Assembly (NCBI GenBank): GCA_036518955.1
Contig: DATDMG010000567.1
Location: 1-6,050 of the forward strand
Source: DATDMG01 sp036518955
Lineage (GTDB): Bacteria > Actinomycetota > Actinomycetes > Actinomycetales > Kineosporiaceae
Length of the DNA stretch: 6,050 bases
Direction of reading: 5' to 3'
The notes below the pieces were generated by a model that was not told where the DNA came from, did not search any database, and saw nothing but the letters and a program-made list of their open reading frames with translations. Shown one piece after another: positions 5,398 through 6,050 of the stretch. The position numbers and the translations under genes were made by a program. How positions within the stretch are numbered: the first letter of the stretch is position 1; each line of letters starts with the position of its first letter.

Positions 5398-6050
5398 TCA
5401 GCGCGCCGCGGTGTGGTGGATCGACCCTTCCCGCTCGCCGAGCCGTCCGCCGTGACCGCCCCAGCGCTGGGCGATGATCTCGGCGGCGATGCTGACGGCG
5501 GTCTCCTCCGGCGTCCGGGCACCGAGGTCCAGCCCGATCGGCGAGCTCAGCCGGGCGAGCTCGGTCTGCGCCACCCCGGCCTCGGTCAGCCGCTCGAGCC
5601 GGTCGTCGTGGGTGCGGCGCGACCCCATCGCCCCGACGTACCCCACCTCCGGCAACCGGAGCGCGACCTCGAGCAGCGGGACGTCGAACTTCGGGTCGTG
5701 GGTGAGGACGGCGATCACCGTGCGCCCGTCGATCCGCCCGGCCGCCGCCTCGGCCCGCAGGTAGCGGTGGGGCCAGTCGACCACGACCTCGTCGGCGTCC
5801 TGGAACCGGGAGCGGGTGGCGAACACCGGCCGCGCGTCGCACACCGTGACGTGGTACCCCAGGAAAGCCCCCATCCGGGCCACCGCAGCCGCGAAGTCGA
5901 TCGCCCCGAACACCAGCATCCGCGGCTTGGGCGCGTACGCCGCGACGAACACGCGCATCCCCTCGCCGCGGCGCTCGCCGTCCGGGCCGTAGGTGAGGGT
6001 CTCGGACCGGCCCGCGGCGAGCAGCCCGCGCGCGTCGTCCGCGACCGCGT
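5398..6050 (-). CDS. XdhC/CoxI-family molybdenum hydroxylase maturation factor, 5'-partial at the window edge
   Basis: The visible 216 residues are the C-terminal part of an XdhC/CoxI-family protein. Members bind molybdenum cofactor and help its sulfuration or insertion into xanthine dehydrogenase and CODH-type enzymes. The C-terminal Rossmann domain is complete: PKPRMLVFGAIDFAAAVARM with the nucleotide-binding strand-loop-helix, VTVCDARPVFAT, VVVDWPHRYL, VIAVLTHDPKFDVPLL, YVGAMGSRRTHDDRL, and SSPIGLDLGARTPEETAVSI followed by AEIIAQRWGGHGG near the end. The frame stays open through 5959-6050, encoding residues such as RGLLAAGRSETLTYGPDG, so the ATG at 5958 is internal and the true start and N-terminal XdhC domain lie beyond the window. 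It is on the same strand as coxSLM, about 1.6 kb upstream. This makes it a likely maturase for that enzyme, but a separate molybdenum-enzyme cluster to the right could be its main partner. The first FGAxxxxAA loop has FGAIDFAA where many members have a histidine after the aspartate; I would not read function into this. Confidence 0.92.
   Translation of the reverse strand, partial: AVADDARGLLAAGRSETLTYGPDGERRGEGMRVFVAAYAPKPRMLVFGAIDFAAAVARMGAFLGYHVTVCDARPVFATRSRFQDADEVVVDWPHRYLRAEAAAGRIDGRTVIAVLTHDPKFDVPLLEVALRLPEVGYVGAMGSRRTHDDRLERLTEAGVAQTELARLSSPIGLDLGARTPEETAVSIAAEIIAQRWGGHGGRLGEREGSIHHTAAR

Noticed and set aside
5247..5477. 76-codon plus-strand frame starting near a possible plus-strand -10 (TAGACT) and an AGGAGG
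   Set aside because: The AGGAGG lies downstream of the ATG at 5247, so it cannot serve it. No nearby in-frame start after it gives a lasting frame, and the second half is antisense to the XdhC-family gene.
1..6050. CRISPR array, tRNA or rRNA genes, insertion sequence ends, phage genes or defence system
   Set aside because: I found no regularly spaced repeats, tRNA-like folds, transposase motifs or terminal repeats; the window is almost filled by ordinary chromosomal metabolic and regulatory genes.

Overview
The window is very GC-rich, uses GC-ending codons throughout, and has GTG starts and tightly overlapping operon genes. This points to a high-GC actinobacterium; a Pseudonocardia-like relative is my guess from the protein style, not something the sequence proves. 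Six genes are visible and one of them runs off the right edge.

Layout from left to right. Bases 1-22 hold only what follows the first gene. Bases 23-3782, all on the minus strand, are a compact three-gene operon transcribed right to left in the order coxS, coxL, coxM. It encodes the [2Fe-2S] subunit, the molybdopterin subunit and the FAD subunit of a xanthine-oxidase-family molybdenum hydroxylase. Both junctions are 4-bp stop/start overlaps (ATGA, then GTGA). The large subunit carries AYRGAGR instead of the AYRCSFR loop of proven carbon monoxide dehydrogenases, and the gene order is S-L-M. Both mark it as a 'form II' CODH-like enzyme with an unproven, possibly non-CO substrate. Bases 3783-3970 are a divergent intergenic region. 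Bases 3971-4879 (+) encode a GNAT-family acetyltransferase. After a 44-bp convergent gap comes a small XRE-type helix-turn-helix regulator (4924-5232, -). Bases 5233-5397 hold its likely promoter and a strong GC-rich hairpin. Bases 5398-6050 (-) are the C-terminal Rossmann part of an XdhC/CoxI-family protein, whose N-terminus lies beyond the right edge.

How the genes fit together. CoxS, CoxL and CoxM form the electron path molybdenum site -> two [2Fe-2S] clusters -> FAD -> acceptor. XdhC-family proteins help insert or sulfurate the molybdenum cofactor of such enzymes, so the right-hand gene is a plausible maturation factor for the left-hand operon. The GNAT and XRE genes sit between them; their link to the enzyme is positional only. 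I see no convincing new defence, mobile or RNA-based system. The points most worth a second look are the substrate of the form II enzyme, the HTH gene lying between it and its likely maturase, a hairpin over the coxM ribosome binding site, and the hairpin after the XdhC gene.
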